In this document: piece by piece, positions 13,491 through 25,841 of the stretch | Layout: each line of letters starts with the position of its first letter | Position numbering within the stretch: position 1 is the stretch's first letter | Source: Trematomus loennbergii | Taxonomy: Eukaryota; Chordata; Actinopteri; Perciformes; Nototheniidae | Assembly (NCBI GenBank): GCA_012861695.1 | Contig: JAAOOA010000002.1 | Span: forward strand, 30,320,304-30,384,303 | Direction: 5' to 3' | Length of the DNA: 64,000 bases | Program-made: the position numbers and the translations under genes | Notes under the pieces: generated by a model | Told to the model about the DNA's origin: nothing | Seen by the model: the letters and a program-made list of their open reading frames with translations, nothing else | Databases searched by the model: none

Positions 13491-16065
13491 TCACATCAGC
13501 AGTGTGATGTTGTGCCACTGAGTAACTATACAGTGGGTCTCCAGAAAGAAAACAGAAATCCCATTAATCCTTGGACTTGTTGTGCCTCGCTCTGCTGTGT
13601 AGCTGGACTGAAGTATTCATTTTATCACAGCTGAACTTTGACAAATAAAATGGGGCCAGAACACACAGATATACCCTCTGTGTGTCAACAGTTGGTGCCA
13701 ATGTCAACAATTGATTGATGTTTCAATATGAGCAATATAGAGGGCAGAATATTGTGAATACAGGGCATGACATCATATTGAATCAAGTCAGAGATAAAGA
13801 GAGGGAAATACAGTTTGAACTTGGTCTTGACACCAACACACATATAAAAAATGAAGGTGAGGAAGGAGAGAGGGGAGTGCAGAGTTGTGTTTGAGTTCAT
13901 GTCTCCGATGTCATCATCAGCTATGCCCTGTATTTTGACCTTTGACCTCACTTTAATTCAAACAGATCATTGATCTCTCTCTGCCTGCCTCTCTGTCCCT
14001 GTCTGTCTTCATCTTCTCACTATTATCTTCTCGCTGAGTCCCAGCTCTCAATTTCTGAGTACATCACACATTATATTAGAGCAGTGTGTGTAAGTCTTAT
14101 GAAGGAGTAATTGGGGTTATCTCTACAGAGGATTGTGTAAATGTCTTGGGCTGTGAATCTATTCAAGTACAAGTTCAGTGTGGAGAACATTTAGACTTGA
14201 CTAAGTATCCTAACTAATACAAATGGATGCTTAGGGTGTGACCGTTGAAGCTAATTTAAGGCTGCTGTAACACTTTTAATTGCAGGCGCTTAACAGTGTT
14301 GTGTGGTAACATAAATTCAGTGATCAGCCTGGGACTGGACCGAGGGACTTCTACAATATTTTGCAGGGGCAGCGTAGGTGTTAGAACTGGAGAAATCACA
14401 AAAATATACTATATAAATTATGTTGCTTTTAAGCAAGTCTATCAGGGAGAAGAAGCAAATAAATGATTCATAAATATGTATTTATTAGATGGTCATTCCA
14501 CATTATGTGCAGTGGCCAATATATTGCAGTGTTTGACCCCTTAAGTTACTGCGTGTACTGCATGGAGAATGTCCATAGCGGTTGGACCCTGAACAGATAA
14601 TGTACCATGTCTCAGCTGCAGTCAATGTACAGGGACTCTTCAGTCTGGAGACATGAGAAAATGATCTTTCCTACAGTTCTAATGACTCTCCGGAGGTGTT
14701 TCGCAGAGTTTGCAGTTTCGATTTATGATGCCTGACGAACATCTCTGTTTGATCGAAACACTGAACCATTTACATTTTTGAAAGCTTTCAATACAGTTTG
14801 CAGTTATTTTGTCTGATTCTTGCCAAATCACACAATGATACCTTTGATTTGTCTGTAACTTTCCTAGAACATGTTATCCAAAACAATTGTGGCCGAATGA
14901 CTTACGACTAAGTACTTGTTCTTGTTATAACCCTTAACATTGGTTAGGATCAGATCAGTTGTAACAGCCACTAGAAACAGGGATTCAAATTGGAAAAGAT
15001 TGTATTTGTACTATCACAGGATGTATGATTGAATTGACTTTAAATGATATGTTTCTGTATTGCAGCTCTCTATTATTCATCTTCTAATGTGAAATAACCC
15101 ATAGGTCTTTCATCAGTTTTACATTGTGTAGCCAAGAAATGAAATCTGTTGTTCAAGGTTCAACTATTTAAATAAATCCCGATTTCAAGCTTTGCCTTCT
15201 AGAAATGTTTGTAAAGCTAACATTTCAATTTGCTTCCCATCTGACCTCCTTCTGTGTGGGAGGAAAATGCGAGCGCACATGCTTTAAGACAAACTCCAGC
15301 TAGAGTGTGTAAATGTGTCCCTGAAACACTTCGAAACAGTATGTGTGGGATGGCTTTAGAGCACACGTGCATTTAGACTGAAAGATTGATTTTTAATAAT
15401 GAAAGACAAAAGGCTGGGAGAAAGGAGTGGATGAATGGATGAATAGAAAACATGTTTCTCCCATTCCTCCTCAGGCTTTCAGTGCGGTGATGGTGCTGAA
15501 TGTAAAGCAGTGTGTGCATGTGTGTGCATACCGATATGTGTGCAGTGTGTCTGGGTGTATCGATCAGCATGGTGATGTTTTATTTAACAGAGGTGAGAAC
15601 ATAGATACGGGTGTCAGGCAGGCTGATGTCCCTTACTGTTGGTAAAGCCTATTGGTGCTTCTTTGCCATCGCCATTGCTATGATTTCCCCCTCCTCCTCC
15701 ACTTTCTTCTTGCCTCTGTCTTCTTTTAAATGACAGCTCATTGCCCTCTCGTTTCTTGCATTCAAACTGACTTGTTCACGCTCTCTGAATCCAACTCCTA
15801 GCTTCTCTGCCACATTTAGTTTAGCCTTTTTTTCATCATTGCCATGAGTTCCACACTGTTCCCCCTTATCTGACTCTTTTCCAAGTAATTATCTCACATG
15901 TGGTCCCCATGCTCTTCTCTTCCATTTCCATTTCAGTCTCATCCATCTTTTTCACTTTTGCGCCACTCATCCTTGTTGCAATTTTCAGACTCCTTCCTGA
16001 CTCTTAACTCATCTTCAATCTTACTTTCTTTCAGACTCACTTTTTCTATCCATGGTGCCCTCCTA
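13491..16065. other. Non-coding sequence
   Basis: No gene or recognised repeat. From about 15660 onward the plus strand becomes strongly pyrimidine-rich (CCCCCTCCTCCTCCAC and similar), grading into the CTC repeat at 16066. Confidence 0.5.
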
Positions 16066-16092
16066 CTCCTCCTCCTCCTCCTCCTCCTCCTC
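16066..16092. repeat. (CTC)n short tandem repeat
   Basis: About nine CTC/CCT trinucleotides occur within a longer polypyrimidine stretch. Confidence 0.9.
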
Positions 16093-16369
16093 ACTGCCTC
16101 TCTTGGGAAAGCTGGATGATAAGCCAGTTTGAATGGACATGCCTTCATGCGCTCTTTCTTCCCTTCATTTCACCCAGTCTCTCAGGATGCGGACCACTGT
16201 GGACTCGATCTAAGAATCCCCGATGTCTCTCCATCCACCTTTCCTCATCTTCCACCTCTCCACTTTTCTTTTCCCCGGTTCGGGAAGATAACACTGCATG
16301 CATCCATGAACTTTTTCATCTCTTCACTCTCTTTATGCTGTCTCACCCAACCTTTTCTGTCCCAGGGGA

Positions 16370-16381
16370 AACACACACACA

Positions 16382-16418
<37 letters not shown>

Positions 16419-16430
16419 TCTCACACACAA
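16370..16430. repeat. Mixed (CA)n/(CT)n microsatellite
   Basis: A short AC block, then a CT block (16382-16396), then a longer AC block ending in TCTCACACACAA. The mosaic is typical of an aged compound microsatellite. Confidence 0.9.
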
Positions 16431-19400
16431 GTACAAACCCTTGAGAGGATTTGTGTAGTGAACTATCAGTGGTATCCACCCAAAGTCTTGCAAAGGTTGT
16501 TCCCTGCTTACTGTCACAATTGAACAACCAATTACCATATTGTGCAGAGTATTCTGTGCGTGTGTAAGAAAGACACTGTGTCTCTTGTGTGTGTGTGTCC
16601 AACTCAAACACCTCTTCACTGTTTCCCACACATTCACTATGTGTTACCTCTGTTCCCTCTATCCAATCTTGGCCTGAGAAGGTCAGTGCGGAGAGGATCT
16701 GGAGGGCTTCTGTGACACACTCTGAGCAAGGGGTAAGAAAGGAAGAGAGGTGAACATAGGTGACATGTGGGAGAGCCAATCAACAGGTCCAGTCATGACC
16801 TTTGAGATGTAGCCCCTTGTCAAGCTCATCCAGGCTTGACACCCAAACCTTACTCGTGTTTTCTTCGATTTCCTGCCCACAGGTCTTCATCACCTTTTCC
16901 TCTCTCTAATCCTGACTGTTTTTTTGTTAAGACATAACAATACAAAAACAGAGCTTCAAGAAACAAAATAATACATTCTCATTATTTAACTAATGTCATT
17001 GTATATTTAATTTATAAATGTTAAAATCATGATATATAAACTATATATTTTGTTAAAGAGTCTCAACACCTGACTTCCTTTCTTTATGTCCTCTATCTGA
17101 CTTAGATCAGATCAACAACAACATGTGGATACATTTGTTTTCCTTTACAAACTGCTGTGGTCAAAATTGTTTTTGTATATAAAAATAGGTAAAATAATAG
17201 TTCTGTTTTCTTCTTTTGTGATTATTGTTCCCATCTTTCAACACATGTCTTTGTAGTTCCTACCAATCATTTCCACCTTCTCTCTCCAAGATTGCAGTAG
17301 TGCGCACTTGGAGACGAGGTGTGATGGTGCAGCAGCAGCTATTTCAGGGTGGCCGCTGGCCTATTGATTTTCTCTCCAATAATGCCCAGGAGAGGTTGTC
17401 GGACAGATTGATTGGGAAAGTGTGTATTGGTATGCTTTTCTGTGCTTTTGTACTATTATGATTGTGTTGGCCACAGATCACTCTGCATCATCGTTCTATG
17501 TTGAATGAAATGTCACTTTGAACACTTTTCGTCCCCCTGAACAAAACGCCGCAGACAATCAATCGCTGAATGAAACATGCATATACTGTATACAGAATAC
17601 AAACTGCTGTCGGCCAGCTCTCACCCAGGAGGGACATTCTTTGATAGAAATCAAACATGGTGTTCAAAGGCACAATTGTAGAGATAGGACAGAGCATGTC
17701 TTACATGAAATAGTGTAGGTCATACTGCTGCTGAGTGGTGGGCGACTAAGGTGAAATGGTATTATATCGTTTGGAAAGCAATCTAAAGCAATTCCATATG
17801 ATAGAAATGTATCACTTTTTACTGCTGGAAAACCTTTGGTGAAAAGGCATCCTGAAATCCCAGAAGTCTGCATCCTTCTAATATTAAGTCCAACAATCCT
17901 CGAACCACCTCAGGCTTTCTCCAACATTGTCTCATTCTGGACCCATTTCTGCCTAGACCTTGATCTAAACTTCTTTTAAAGAGGACCATCTAAGTCTGCA
18001 GAAAAAACCTCAATCCCGGTACCAAATTGAAATGCTACGATTCTGAGATGAAGGTTAGCCAGGCGGTCCGCAAGAAGACATCAACCAGTTGAAGCAGATC
18101 TTATAAAGTGATTTTAAATGGAATGACATTTGTTTCCTCCAGAGACTAACCTGCATGTACATGTCAAAGCCAATGCAAAAAGAAATCAGGAACTTCTGTC
18201 AAGTAATTTTGCAACTCTGGAAAAAGCTATAGTTTTATATTTTTCAAAGTTGAGAGGACACCGAGTTCAGGATTTTCCTAACCAAAATTGGAAACATGAG
18301 TGCACCATCCACCATTGCGAGCAAAGCAGTACATACAGTAACTTAAAAGTGACCGGCACACACCCATATTCCCATCTGGTCATGGTTTAAAACGTTTTTT
18401 GCATTGCATTTACCAATAAACGCTAACCAAACTATATTGAAACAGAAGTATTATTTTTAGAATCCAGAATTACCTGTTTTCTTTATGACATCTGAAGTTG
18501 TGTCTTAACGGCTGCCTGAATAAAACTCATACCAGGTTTGTCAGCAGTTAATAGGCAACTGAAAAGTGTTGCTCACCATCAAACATCAGCATATATCAGG
18601 GGACCTTTGGTTGTACAGAAAGACCGACGTCCATAACTTCTCAATACAAATGCACAGTTAATGAAATGCCAGCTCTGTGGCACAGTGTCTCTCTAACCTA
18701 CTCATTAACCTTCCCCATTCCATATGTCAGAGATGTAACCTTTTCACAACTCACTCACAGCCTTGAGATCATGTTTACTGAAGTGAATAAGGAAAGGTAC
18801 TTTCCCCAACGCATGTATTGTTCTTTTGTTGTTATGGATTGTGTAATTGTATCATGCCCCGACTTTAAAGTAGTTAATTATGTGTGTCGAGCCCGTGGCA
18901 AGGCTTGCTTCATTAAAACACATTGGCCTGTTAGCCTCTGTTTGGGCATGCCAGCTTATTGAAATGTTCATGCACATGCATTGAAGTTATGCATTAGAAT
19001 CATTATTTCTTAACCTAATTTGACTGACCAATGTTGTATTAGGATGTGTTATGTTATGTTTTACCCTTTTCCTAGCTGTGCTTCTGAATTATCGCCAACA
19101 CTATTAGTAACACTTTATGAATTAATATCTGAAAGGCAACTGCAGGCCCTTTATGATCAAATCAACAATCAATTTTACTTGTGAACTCGAAGCGATTTTC
19201 CAAATACATTTACAACTCAGGGGAACCAAACTGATTACATGTCATCGTGCAGAATCTCATTGTGCCATTTTATGTGGTTATTATTTAAGGAGATTGTTAT
19301 TATTGGAAAAAAGCCTTAGGCAGATGCTCACCAGCGAGTCCTTATAATGCAGCTGTATGTGTGCTATTCTCATACGTACATGTCTACATGTGTACATGTG

Positions 19401-22284
19401 TGAATTGTGTGTGGGCTTGTTTTGCAGCGGGTGTTGATCATAATGGTTGAATGAAGGGTTCATGACCTTGCCCAAGGACATTCCTGCTCAGGCTTTAAAG
19501 TCTTCTATCTTCCCAATCAATACTCTGCCATTTACTCCTTTGCACCAAGGCAGGGCCCGCCCACAACTCAACACTTGTCCCTGAAATGATATAGTATAGA
19601 CCTTCCTCTCTGAAACAGGAAATCAGAACAATTGACTATACCTTCGTAACGCCCCCATGGGAAGCTGCAAAGAGAAGTGGGGAAGTAGAAAGGTTACAAC
19701 CATCAAGAAAGTAGACCTGACTCGACAGGGTTTTGGGTTCCAACCTGTACTTGAAATGTAACCTTTTTCATCTGGCAGGCGGTACACCCTAAGGAGACAT
19801 GTAAGATAATGGACATTTCTTAAAATTACTCACAAACTACATTTTTTCGCAGCTTAAAACCAGAACTAGACGTAGTGCACGGATGAAGTGTCTGTAAGAA
19901 AGTGAATGTAACCCTGTACATTATTTGAAGACTGACGGCACGTAGGTGTTGTGTGTCCTTGCAGAAATATAGTACATTTAAAACAAGTTGTTTTAAAAAT
20001 GTCCTTCTGATTCTTCGTGAGAATGTAAAAGGACCTTGACATTCTTGGATACAACTTTAAAGTATATGAAGCGGTATCTCAGCTAAATCTAAAAAGAGTC
20101 TTTCACACTTGGCTGATTAAATGTGTATTTTATTCCATTCTCTTCTTTTTGTTCTTTCTTCTACAAGGGTTGTAAGAATGTGACACTGATGATGATTACA
20201 GTTCTGAAAAAAATGGAAATGATATTCATAATGGTGGGTGATGTTAGTTGTGTTGTTGATGGTTGCCATGATGGTGGAATCAGCCGTGGTTCTGATTTTG
20301 CTTCTGCTGTGGTGACAATGACAATGATGATGATGATAAAGGGGATTCCTGAGCTAAAGTCTTTTGTTCCTTTCCATTTAATAATGTCCATTATTCAAAC
20401 ACATGTGACTGTTAAGGAATACAACAGAAACTATTTTAAGAGAACAATAACAGGTTCTGAATGGGAACCGTATTTGAAATAATTCACAACAGTGTTAATG
20501 AAGAACATGCAGTCGTATATTGTGATATCAATGTGATACCACATGTTGCCATCGTATTCAAAGAGACTTAATTGCATCTATATAATTACCACACATACTA
20601 AATGATGATCCCACTGTAGCTAACAAAGCTTGTATCTCTGTTTTTTTTCTTCCTATGGTCTCTTGGGGACGTGCGGCCATCTTCTTCTGAATTGATCTGT
20701 TTCACAACATACTTCTCACTGCAGGTAAGAAAAATACTGCATCCTAGCCAAACACCTTCTTTGTTTGTTTTCCACAATGAAAGTGTACTCTCCAGGTCTC
20801 TTTAGTAGTGATAATCACTACTGTGAAACACATTCTGAATCATTGACATGGACATAAACAAAGAATGACTGTATATGTATATTTGCATTCTCATTACACT
20901 CTCCTTGAGCTCATTGAATATGCATATGCTGCTTGAAATAGAGATGGCTGTCACAGCATGTGAATCACGTAGCAATGTTAGATCATGATGGCACTGTAAT
21001 CAATGTTGCCTGCTGTCATCCCTTATGAACACCCACACACCATGCATGGGGACATATACTGTATCCACTAAATATAGCTGATGTCATCTTTAGACCATGG
21101 GACAGTTTTACGAAAATCCAAGTGAAGGGTTTGTAGTTTGTCACACTATCACTTCAGATGCACTCTACAAATCTTCCACTGAGGTGGGACCTTATAAACC
21201 AGCTGGTAAGCTTTGAATGTCATACTCCTCCAATGGAAGAGTCCCCTCAAATCACTCTGAGTTGTGATGAAGTGATTCTTAAAAGCATTGGAAGTGTTTA
21301 TCCCCCCGAAACTAATAGCTAAAGTTAAAAACTTTAGGAGAGTGGGGACAGTTAGAAGCTGTTTCTCACTGCCGTGCCGCTGTATTTTCAGTTGAGTTAG
21401 CAGTAGTGTCACTTATTGTGAAAGGAATAAAATGATCATAACCTTTTTAAGGCACAAGAAAGAACAGTGTGTTCTGTTCTCAAAAAGTAAAAAAGGCAAG
21501 AGAAAATCAGTGGTCCAAAAGAAAATGGTTTGAATAAATGGGTGGAAGAAAGAGCGAGGGAGTAAGAATATCAGATGTAACGACGATAAGACAAGGAGAA
21601 AACAATACATTTAGTTTTTAACAATGTAAAAGAGGAACATTAAGTTATATAGTTATACCAAAAATAATGGCCTGTCACCTAATGATTTTCTGTTTCATTT
21701 AATGTATTACATTGCACCTCGCTGAGCAGGGGAAAAGTTACTCATAATGGTTGTGACATCAGTAGAATCAACTAAAAGTCATGGTACTGAGTAAAAAGAG
21801 GAAGAAATAAAACATTGTATTGTTTTACAGTATCTGGCACAAAGCCACAGCTTTAGCTATTTTCTTTTAGAACAAGAACAATATAGCCAAACAACTTGTA
21901 CATGGATGCTCTTCATAAGTGTTTTCCACCTGAAGAGTTTTGCTCAAAACATCTTTCAACACTACACATGAAACATTGGCTCGTAGAAAGGACTTTAGAA
22001 AGTCATTTCACAACTTTGGGTTATTTAAGCCATGCTGCTGGCTTTGCTGTTGGAATGGCAGTCGTGGTGGCCAGTCGCTGTCCACCACTTTCCTGAGGAC
22101 TATTTATTTTTCAAAGATTGTATTGAAATGAAACACAACATCTGGAATAAACATTCATGTGCCTCTTGGGGTGAGTTGTAATAACTATGATGATCCCTTC
22201 ACTTTTTTATCGCGCCATCGCCTAGTTAAATTGAATAATCAATACATTAATCAAAAGAAGCTACCAACTGCTAAGGAAAGATAA
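16431..22284. other. Unique AT-rich sequence
   Basis: I see no gene. A stretch at 19460-19490 (TGACCTTGCCCAAGGACATT) resembles the GCCCAAGGACA box of some fish SINEs, but no flanking SINE structure is visible. Short GAT/ATG repeats occur at 20310-20340. Confidence 0.45.
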
Positions 22285-22440
22285 ACAAATGTAAGCATGC
22301 TAATGCATTAAACCAACATGGTGAACATTGTGCCTGCCAAACATCAGCATGTTGGCATAGTTTCATTGTTCTGCAATAAGCATTTATCCTAAAGCACCAT
22401 AGTGCCACTGGCATGGCTCTTTGAGGGCCACATGTTTTAC
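22285..22440. mobile_element. Degraded percomorph interspersed repeat (AAACATCAGCATGTT type)
   Basis: The series AAGCATGCTAATGC, GGTGAACATTGTGCCTGCC, AAACATCAGCATGTTGGCAT, AAAGCACCATAGTGCC and GGCATGGCT appears in that order. This matches a short repeat that recurs throughout percomorph genomes. I know it from pattern memory only and cannot name its class. Boundaries are approximate. Confidence 0.5.
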
Positions 22441-25139
22441 TTCGAATAATATTCAAGACTTGACAGCTTTATCTAAACCTTTTCTCGATACTTGCAGTCA
22501 TGACTACTAACCTTTTGTGACTAATAATAGAAATAACTCTGATTAGTCGTTGTTAAGATGCAAGCCACTACTTTTGTGTTTTTCTAACATGGTATAGAAA
22601 AGAAAACTCACTATATCATATTTACTCAAAATACTCATTAGACGACAAAGGTGTCAGCTTGGTAACGTTTTAGACCTGTGTCTTCCCTACATTACCATAC
22701 TATTTTCATTCAAACCTCAAAGCTCATATATCCTGGTATTATTAAATGCTAACCATCCTGCTCAAAATGTGCAGCTGCTTCACAGTGTTAAGATGTGAAA
22801 CTTGTTCAGCCTGATAAGTAGATCATCACTGATGTTCCTCCACTCCTTATCCCTCTCTCTCCCACATTAAACCACAATATTAATGTTCAACAGATCTAGT
22901 CGATGTATACTGGTTGTTATTCTGCTGTATGCCCCCACTTCGCCCACGGTATTGCTGCATTATAGATGCCATGTTTCACCTGCAGTCTTTCTATTAGAAT
23001 GTCAATGTGTTTATGTGTATGTGGAAAGGGACCAGAAGATTAAAATGCTTCTGTCATTGCTGGACTTTCACTGGTGTGAGCTCCATGGTTATACATGTAT
23101 TCAACTCTGCTTTTCTGTTCACATGGCGGCATGCTGAAGAGCGCTCAGTTGAGAACTACCGTAGAGGTGTTTCACATCCGTAGCAGAGCTGTTCATTTAG
23201 ATAAGAGCAGCAGTGTATTCAGGACATGAAACAGAGGATGAGGGCCATGGCCCGGATCAGCCAGCAGCCCCGGATTTACCGGTATTTCAGGGGGAATTTA
23301 GTGGGGAAACTGGGGCTAATCCTGTTTGTAAAAAGTCACAGGTAGAAGGATTAAGGACTGTTGTGTTGTCAGCCTCAACATAGACACAGTCTTGGCATAA
23401 GGAGGAAGATATTTTTTGCTGCACTCCAAACGTCTATGTGTGTGTAATGGTGTTTTGAAGAGAGTAGTGAGAAGTGCCTGGGGGATTTGCATGGATGGGG
23501 GAGCATGACTGACCTTCAGTAAACACCCAAATACACAGGCTCACACACAGGCTCATGCCATGTGTGGATATTGTATTACATGCTTGTTCATTCATTCAAA
23601 GGAATGCCAATTGAGATGAGAGAGTGGCAATTACAATACAAAAACTCTGTTGCTTCTTTAAATCAGCAGCAAACAGACTCATTCACCTTCACACATGCTG
23701 TGGCTTGTCTTTTCAATTCTGCCACAGAAACAGATTAGCATTAAAAGAAAGCTCTCAACATTTAACTTGTAGTCATTCCAGACAATTTCAAGGTTGTTTA
23801 TTGCCTTCAACCTGGGTCTTATTTGTATAGATATTGAAATCATTTCCATGGGTTGTTATTGAACTTCAGATACCTTAATCATTGCAGCAACACTTCAAGA
23901 CATGAATACCAAGAGCTCTAGAGACGGCCCTGATAAAAACTCTGACATTACTGATGATTCTGTAATTTTATCATCAACATATAACACCTAACAAGCAACC
24001 AGAGATACATGTTAAAGTTATGAATTTACTTTTGGTTTGATACACTTGGATTGAAATTAAACTGAAATAACAAACACAACCAACAAATTAAACAAATGAA
24101 TACAAATACATGGGAGTTTTGAAATACATGGCAAAATACACGAGTAAAAATAAGACCAATATTATTTTAATTAGTTACTTGAACTACCCCAGGACACAAA
24201 TGTGTAAAGCATTGTAGAAAGCAAACTTCCTATGCTCAATATATAATGTTTAAGTTAAATAAGATATATAAAACATACTCCTACTACAGCTTTAACTTAG
24301 CAAAAGTAAATGTTGTTTGTGCCATCAGCAGAGAAACGCTACAACAGCATATAAAGTGCAGCACAATGTACAGGACACAGTTTACTGCAAACATAACAAG
24401 GCTTTTTAAATCATTCATCTTTTAACAGAACCGTTTGAATAGCATAGGTTTGTGACATGGAACAAAGAGAAAGGTCATAGTCTAGAGGAAATGACTTTGA
24501 CAGAGTACCTTTTATTACAACCTCGATGTTAACATTATTAGAGCTTGCACATGCAGAGACACGACACGCACACAAGTGCAGGATGATACCTATGATGTGT
24601 CGCCAAATTCCCCGCCTCCTGCCTCATTTAACCTGGCAGAGCACCCCTCAGTAACGCTGCAGATGGCCATACTTTATCCGTCTCTCTCTCTTTCTCTCTG
24701 TTTGCACTCACTTCCACTGCCATCTTTCTCTGCCTCCTACAACCAAATATGGCTTCACTTGAGAGCCTCTCTGTCTCTGGCTTGCATTACTTTCAGTATG
24801 GTCTTTGTTGGCTCCCTGACCTTCATCAACAATAGCTTTATACATTCTCTTTTGCAACATCTCAAGGCCCCAGAAAACCCTGTTCTCATTTTACAACCAC
24901 AGAGGTACACAGACGCTGCAGGAATATTTTGTGAGCCCATCAAACGAGCCTGGATCAAATCTAGCAAGCCTTGGCAAGAGCCTACAACGTAGCCAAACCA
25001 ATTGCTGCCTCATTTGAACAGCTGCAGCCTTTCCTGCTGCATTTCGCTTCATATCCTTCCTCTCTCTAATTCCACTTAATTCCAGGACAAAAGGGATAGG
25101 GAATGCTTTCAGAGTATTACAGTCAAGTCATTGCTTGCC
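22441..25139. other. Non-coding sequence
   Basis: No gene support. A 138-codon frame at 24576-24992 is rich in Ser and Leu because it crosses CTCTCT sequence, and has no recognisable domain. Confidence 0.5.
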
Positions 25140-25841
25140 TTAAAGTGCAACTATCATGCTATTTTTAGGCAATAGCATAGGTCTCAGATATATAAAGATA
25201 TATAAAAAACATTTCTATGAAGTGTTTTGCTCAAAATACCAAACAGATCACCCATTCTAGCCATGCCTCATATCCCTCTATTTCACTTCCTGTTTCAAAA
25301 GTGCTGATTTTGGGTATAAAGCTTTAAAAAAAAAGGAAATTGATCAAAATAAAAAAGGAGGGGGCTGAGCTCATGCGGGACCAGCAGCTACTGTCTAAAC
25401 TAAATACTGCCGTGATGAAACGCCATATCATGGATTATCAAGGATTATTTCTGAAACAGTATGGAGCTCAAAGGCTTTCTCTCTTGCCGGTTATACCACA
25501 AGGTGAGTTCCTTTTCACACACATGCTCTCCAGTACAGGTTAGCTCTGAGTGTTAGCGATGCTAATGTAAACACCGACCATATTACGTCCAAAACAGTCG
25601 GGCATTGTTTCTGATAGCAACGTTCTGATAGTGCCGCGGGTCCACATTTCCGATATTACGTCATATCGGACGCAAATCTGGATCAGCTCCGTTGTACACC
25701 CGTTTTTAGAGATTTGGGTACGGAGGAAAAGAGAGAGGGTTTTATTTTCTGACGCTGCGTGAGTTCCCCGACACACCGGGGACACATATTTATGTATAAA
25801 AGACATCAAATAGTGCATTTTGCATGATAGGTCCCCTTTAA
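25140..25841. mobile_element. TTAA-flanked MITE, long copy
   Basis: The element is flanked by TTAA at 25140-25143 and 25838-25841. Its ends form an imperfect terminal inverted repeat: the left end AAAGTGCAACTATCATGCT and the reverse complement of the right end, AAAGGGGACCTATCATGCA, agree at 15 of 19 positions. Its right 131 bp (25711-25841) align without length change to the right 131 bp of the shorter copy at 47470-47600, which confirms a repeat family. No transposase is visible in its roughly 700 bp, so it is non-autonomous. TTAA at both ends is consistent with a piggyBac-type target site, but the class is not proven because TTAA could be part of the terminal repeat. Confidence 0.75.

Noticed and set aside
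19440..19500. SINE-like box TGCCCAAGGACA
   Set aside because: Only one short match; no promoter boxes, body or tail.
20690..20740. CTGCAGGTAAGAAA as a 3' exon end/splice donor
   Set aside because: A donor-like match with no coding frame or acceptor partner upstream; such matches are frequent by chance.
24576..24992. 138-codon frame as a host exon
   Set aside because: Low-complexity Ser/Leu from CTCTCT sequence, no domain and no supporting splice context.
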